Shown here: piece after piece, positions 60,899 to 64,000 of the stretch
Position numbering within the stretch: the first letter of the stretch is position 1
Layout: each line of letters starts with the position of its first letter
From: Flavivirga eckloniae
GTDB lineage: Bacteria; Bacteroidota; Bacteroidia; Flavobacteriales; Flavobacteriaceae
Direction: 5' to 3'
DNA length: 64,000 bases
Assembly: GCF_002886045.1 (NCBI RefSeq)
Contig: NZ_CP025791.1
Span: forward strand, 4,293,001-4,357,000
Notes under the pieces: generated by a model
The model's database searches: none
Told to the model about the DNA's origin: nothing
What the model saw: only the letters and a program-made list of their open reading frames with translations
Made by a program: the position numbers and the translations under genes

Positions 60899-63436
60899 AT
60901 GAGAACTATTGGTTTTTTAGCTTCCTTATTACTATTCGTTTCATGCAGTAAACCGGTTGATTCCGTTAGGGTAGTTGAAGATTTTAATTACGATTGGAAA
61001 TTCAATTTGGTAGATAATAATGCTGCATCTAAACCAGATTTTGACGATTCTGCATGGAAAAAGATTAATGTACCCCATGATTGGAGTATAGAAGCGGGGT
61101 ATCGAAAAGAAAATACTGCGGCAAGCTCAGGGTTTGTTCCTGGGGGCATAGGCTGGTACCGAAAAGCTTTTACGCTTTTAGAAGCCGATAAGGAAAAAGT
61201 AATTCGTGTGCTTTTTGGTGGCGTTTATAATAATTCTAGTGTTTGGATAAATGGTCATTTTTTAGGAAAAAGACCTTATGGATATAGTACATTTTCTTAT
61301 AATTTAACAAAGTACCTAAAATTTGATGGATCGGTAAATGTAATAGCGGTAAAGGTAGATAGAACAGCTTACGTAGACTCCCGTTGGTACACTGGTTCTG
61401 GAATTTACAGAAAAGTACAATTGGTAAAAACCAATCCATTACATATAAAACAATGGGGAGTACAAATTACGACTCCAAAAGTTTCTCAAGAAGCAGCCGA
61501 TGTTAAAATAACCACAAAGATTAACAACCAGAGTGCGCAACCTGTAGAGAATACGTCTTTAAAATATAGTGTTTTAGATGCAAGTGGGGCACTTGTAGCA
61601 GAAAAGCAGGTTGATATGAATGTAGAAGGTTCTAATGAAGCTATAATAACCATAAGCAAACCAAAATTATGGGGCGTTGAAACTCCGAATCTTTATACAC
61701 TTAAAACACAGTTGTTTGTTGGCGATAGACAGGTTGATAATGTATCTGAAATTTTTGGAATTCGCTCATTTAATTTTGATGCTAATAAAGGGTTCTCTTT
61801 AAATGAGAAGAATTTTAAACTAAAAGGTGTGAATTTGCACCACGATGCAGGAGCTGTTGGTACGGCTGTGCCTAAAGCGATTTGGGAATATAGGGTAGAT
61901 CAGTTAAAATCTATAGGAGTTAATGCCATACGTATGGCGCATAATCCACACGCTAAAGAGTTATTAGAGATTTGCGATGAAAAAGGCATACTTGTTATGG
62001 ATGAGGCATTCGACGAGTGGATTAACCCTAAAGGAAAAAGTTTAAAGTATTTAGGAGATAATGCAGCACCAGAGGCAGCTGCAAAAGCATATCCCGAGCA
62101 TTTTAAAGTATGGGCTGAACGAGATTTAAAAGATCTGGTTTTACGCGATTTTAATCATCCTTCTGTAATTTTATGGAGTATAGGTAATGAAATAGAGTGG
62201 ACATTCCCATACTATTCTGGAACTTTTAACGATGTTAATACCGATGGTGCAGCTGGCTATGATGAGGTGCCTAATTACGATCCCGTAGCTATAAAAGAAG
62301 CTTTTAAGAAAAACTTGAAAGGTCCGGATTCATTGGCAATTATAGCTAAGCAGTTGGTAAAATGGATTAAAGAAGTAGATACAAGTAGACCAACTATTGC
62401 GGGTAGTGTATTACCTTCAATTAGTATGACGAGTGGTTATGGAGAGGCTGTAGATATTTTAGGATTCAATTACAGACAAGCAGACTACGATGCTGCCCAT
62501 AAGCAATATCCCGATTTAAAAATTGTAGGCTCCGAAAACTGGGGCGCTTATAGCGAGTGGAAATCATGTATAGATAGGGAGTTTGTTGCTGGTATTTTTA
62601 CATGGACAGGTTTCGCGTATCTAGGAGAAGCAGGACCATGGCCAAGAAAAGGCTTAGAGATTTCATTTTTCGATTATGCAGGGTTTAAAACACCAAGAGG
62701 CCACTTTTTTGAATGTTTATGGAAAGAAGATCCGAAAGTATATATGGTTACAACACCATCTAACGAGTCTGAGTTTTCATTTACAGAAAAAGATGGTTGG
62801 AAATTTGAAATGCAATTAACACCGCCTCCGGTATGGAATATGTTGCGTTTATGGGAATGGTACAAGGTGCATCCAAAATGGCAGTATAATGAAGAAGAGT
62901 CAATCATTGTTCAAACGTATACTAACTGTGAAGAAGCTGAGTTGTTTTTAAACGGAACATCATTAGGAAAACAAAAACGTTCAGATTTTGATGAAGATAA
63001 CATTATCAAGTGGCTAGTGCCTTATGCTGAAGGTGAGCTGAAAGTTGTTGGGTTTAATAATGGAGAAAAAGCTGATGAATACACTTTAAGGTCTCAAGGA
63101 AAACTTTCAAAAATAGCGATATCATCTAATAAACAAACCATGAAAGCAGACGGTTATGATGTTGCTGTGGTTACTATTGAATTATTGGATGAGAAAGGCG
63201 AATTAATAACAGATGTTGAAGAAGATATTACTTTTACAGTTGAAGGTGACGCCAAAAACATTGGAGTAGATAACGGTTGGGAGAGAAATGTGTCTTCGCA
63301 TAAAGGCAATACAGTAAAAACACGTCTTGGTAAAGCCGTGGTCTTTGTTCAATCGACTAAGAAAAAAGGTGAAGTAAAAATAAAAGCATCATCTAGTAGC
63401 GTAGCATCTGAAGATCTAATTTTAATGATGAACTAA
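60899..63436 (+). CDS. GH2 beta-galactosidase-type glycosidase, lipoprotein
   Basis: Glycosidase of 845 residues from the ATG at 60899 (signal LASLLLFVSCSKP); an in-frame TTG at 60872 was rejected because it adds a non-signal extension. Domains: sugar-binding (about 20-175, VPHDWSIE, WYRKAFTL, VWINGHFLGKRPYGYSTF), immunoglobulin-like, and TIM barrel with acid/base in HPSVILWSIGNEIEW and nucleophile in VGSENWGAY; a DUF4982-like segment and a beta tail follow. The acid/base motif is intact, unlike in the GH2 at 33497. It probably removes beta-D-galactose from galactan oligosaccharides, in line with the adjoining demethylation operon. It has its own promoter region of about 290 bases. Confidence 0.9.
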   Translation: MRTIGFLASLLLFVSCSKPVDSVRVVEDFNYDWKFNLVDNNAASKPDFDDSAWKKINVPHDWSIEAGYRKENTAASSGFVPGGIGWYRKAFTLLEADKEKVIRVLFGGVYNNSSVWINGHFLGKRPYGYSTFSYNLTKYLKFDGSVNVIAVKVDRTAYVDSRWYTGSGIYRKVQLVKTNPLHIKQWGVQITTPKVSQEAADVKITTKINNQSAQPVENTSLKYSVLDASGALVAEKQVDMNVEGSNEAIITISKPKLWGVETPNLYTLKTQLFVGDRQVDNVSEIFGIRSFNFDANKGFSLNEKNFKLKGVNLHHDAGAVGTAVPKAIWEYRVDQLKSIGVNAIRMAHNPHAKELLEICDEKGILVMDEAFDEWINPKGKSLKYLGDNAAPEAAAKAYPEHFKVWAERDLKDLVLRDFNHPSVILWSIGNEIEWTFPYYSGTFNDVNTDGAAGYDEVPNYDPVAIKEAFKKNLKGPDSLAIIAKQLVKWIKEVDTSRPTIAGSVLPSISMTSGYGEAVDILGFNYRQADYDAAHKQYPDLKIVGSENWGAYSEWKSCIDREFVAGIFTWTGFAYLGEAGPWPRKGLEISFFDYAGFKTPRGHFFECLWKEDPKVYMVTTPSNESEFSFTEKDGWKFEMQLTPPPVWNMLRLWEWYKVHPKWQYNEEESIIVQTYTNCEEAELFLNGTSLGKQKRSDFDEDNIIKWLVPYAEGELKVVGFNNGEKADEYTLRSQGKLSKIAISSNKQTMKADGYDVAVVTIELLDEKGELITDVEEDITFTVEGDAKNIGVDNGWERNVSSHKGNTVKTRLGKAVVFVQSTKKKGEVKIKASSSSVASEDLILMMN

Positions 63437-63510
63437 AATATTTTATAAGTTTAACAATCAGTACTTCGCAGTGAAGTTAAATAATTTAAGTTAAACTCAC
63501 GATAAAATAG

Positions 63511-63567
63511 AAACACCTTTTATATCGGAAATGTGGGAGGCACGTCTGCTAATAAAAGGTGTTTTTT
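63511..63567 (+). terminator. terminator between GH2 and M16 peptidase genes
   Basis: AAACACCTTTTAT (63511-63523) and ATAAAAGGTGTTT (63552 onwards) form a perfect stem around a 28-base loop, followed by TTTTTT. It lies between convergent genes and may act on both strands. Confidence 0.7.
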
Positions 63568-63633
63568 GTAGCCATTTGTAAGATCTAGTTCCAAACAACT
63601 ACTTATGCAAGAGTGGTAATTATATGTTCTGCA

Positions 63634-64000
63634 TTAATTTATAGGTTTTCCATTTTCATCTAAAGAACCAGATTTGATAATTACAAGTCTGTCTGTATCG
63701 ATATATTTTTTAATACTAGCGTTTACCTGTTCTAAGGTTACTGCCTCAATATCTTTAGGGTATTGATCTATATAACTTGGTTCTTGTCCTCTTTCTACAA
63801 TACTTAAAATGCTATTGGCCATACCTTCAGTGGTTGCCATTCCCACCTTAAAACTTCCAATAAGGTTTGATTTTTTGGCTACCAGTTCTTCCGCAGTAAT
63901 GCCTTTATCTACCCATTTTTGAAGTTGCACCATCGTGGCATCCAACCCTTTTTGAAAGAGTTCGGGCGCAAAAGATGCACTAATGGACCAATGTCCTCCG
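63634..64000 (-). CDS. M16-family zinc peptidase, C-terminal fragment (cut by right edge)
   Basis: The frame runs from the window edge to a stop at 63634 and gives about 121 residues of the C-terminal part of an M16 (insulinase/pitrilysin-type) peptidase. Typical are WSISASFAPELFQKGLDATMVQLQKWVDKGITAEELVAKK and LEQVNASIKKYI, ending DRLVIIKSGSLDENGKP. The catalytic HxxEH part lies outside the window. An in-frame TTG at 63945 is not the start. It is convergent with the GH2 gene and unrelated to sugar use. Confidence 0.8.
   Translation of the reverse strand, partial: GGHWSISASFAPELFQKGLDATMVQLQKWVDKGITAEELVAKKSNLIGSFKVGMATTEGMANSILSIVERGQEPSYIDQYPKDIEAVTLEQVNASIKKYIDTDRLVIIKSGSLDENGKPIN

Overview
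The window is AT-rich DNA whose gene content, T9SS sorting domains, hybrid two-component sensor, SGNH/GH/sulfatase lipoproteins and TAnnTTTG-type promoters point to a marine member of the Bacteroidetes, most likely Flavobacteriaceae living on red macroalgae. Most of it is carbohydrate catabolism, broken up by a few housekeeping or orphan genes and by families of dispersed intergenic repeats. No SusC/SusD pair, tRNA, rRNA, transposase or CRISPR array was seen.

Layout. 1-5180 (minus): D-xylose operon (GntR-type regulator, xylulokinase, xylose isomerase, XylE-like symporter cut by the left edge). 5272-9507: hybrid two-component regulator. 10020-11042: small T9SS-sorted secreted protein. 11806-19534 (minus): seven-gene operon that reads as a complete oxidative L-galactose pathway: mutarotase, FucP-like permease, SDR sugar dehydrogenase, lactonase, LgoD-like L-galactonate dehydrogenase, UxaB, UxaA; a divergent AraC regulator follows (19677). 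21073-26164 (minus): RibD-C/DHFR-like protein, serine hydrolase, AsmA-like protein. 26902-29641: two near-identical secreted BspA-type leucine-rich-repeat proteins differing by exactly nine repeats. 30602-48378: polysaccharide-degradation block (GH29, SGNH esterase, atypical GH2, Kelch lipoprotein, sulfatase, acetolactate-decarboxylase-like lipoprotein, GH67/GH20-like lipoprotein, GH105-DUF2264 fusion, beta-helix lipoprotein). 48418-49742: Crp-like regulator and membrane protein. 50663-53695 (minus): two GH16 enzymes (porphyranase/agarase type). 54761-60611: AraC regulator and divergent operon ADH-esterase-cytochrome P450-ferredoxin-ferredoxin reductase, matching the system known to remove the methyl group of 6-O-methyl-D-galactose. 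60899-63436: canonical GH2. 63634-end: M16 peptidase, cut by the right edge.

How it fits together (inference): the set matches what is needed for porphyran, a galactan of L-galactose-6-sulfate and D-galactose that is partly 6-O-methylated. GH16 enzymes cut the chain, sulfatase, GH29 and GH2 enzymes trim it, the P450 system demethylates 6-O-methyl-D-galactose, and the L-galactose operon oxidises L-galactose to 2-keto-3-deoxygluconate. Two paralogous AraC regulators sit next to the two intracellular modules, while a shared upstream motif (A-tract followed by CATTTG, about 57-121 bases before the start codon) marks six transcription units of the extracellular enzymes, suggesting a second regulator. 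The most unusual items are that motif, the acetolactate-decarboxylase-like lipoprotein lacking the family arginine, the GH2 lacking the usual acid/base glutamate, the GH67/GH20-like lipoprotein, and a roughly 311-base repeat with terminal inverted repeats found four times, always between convergent genes.
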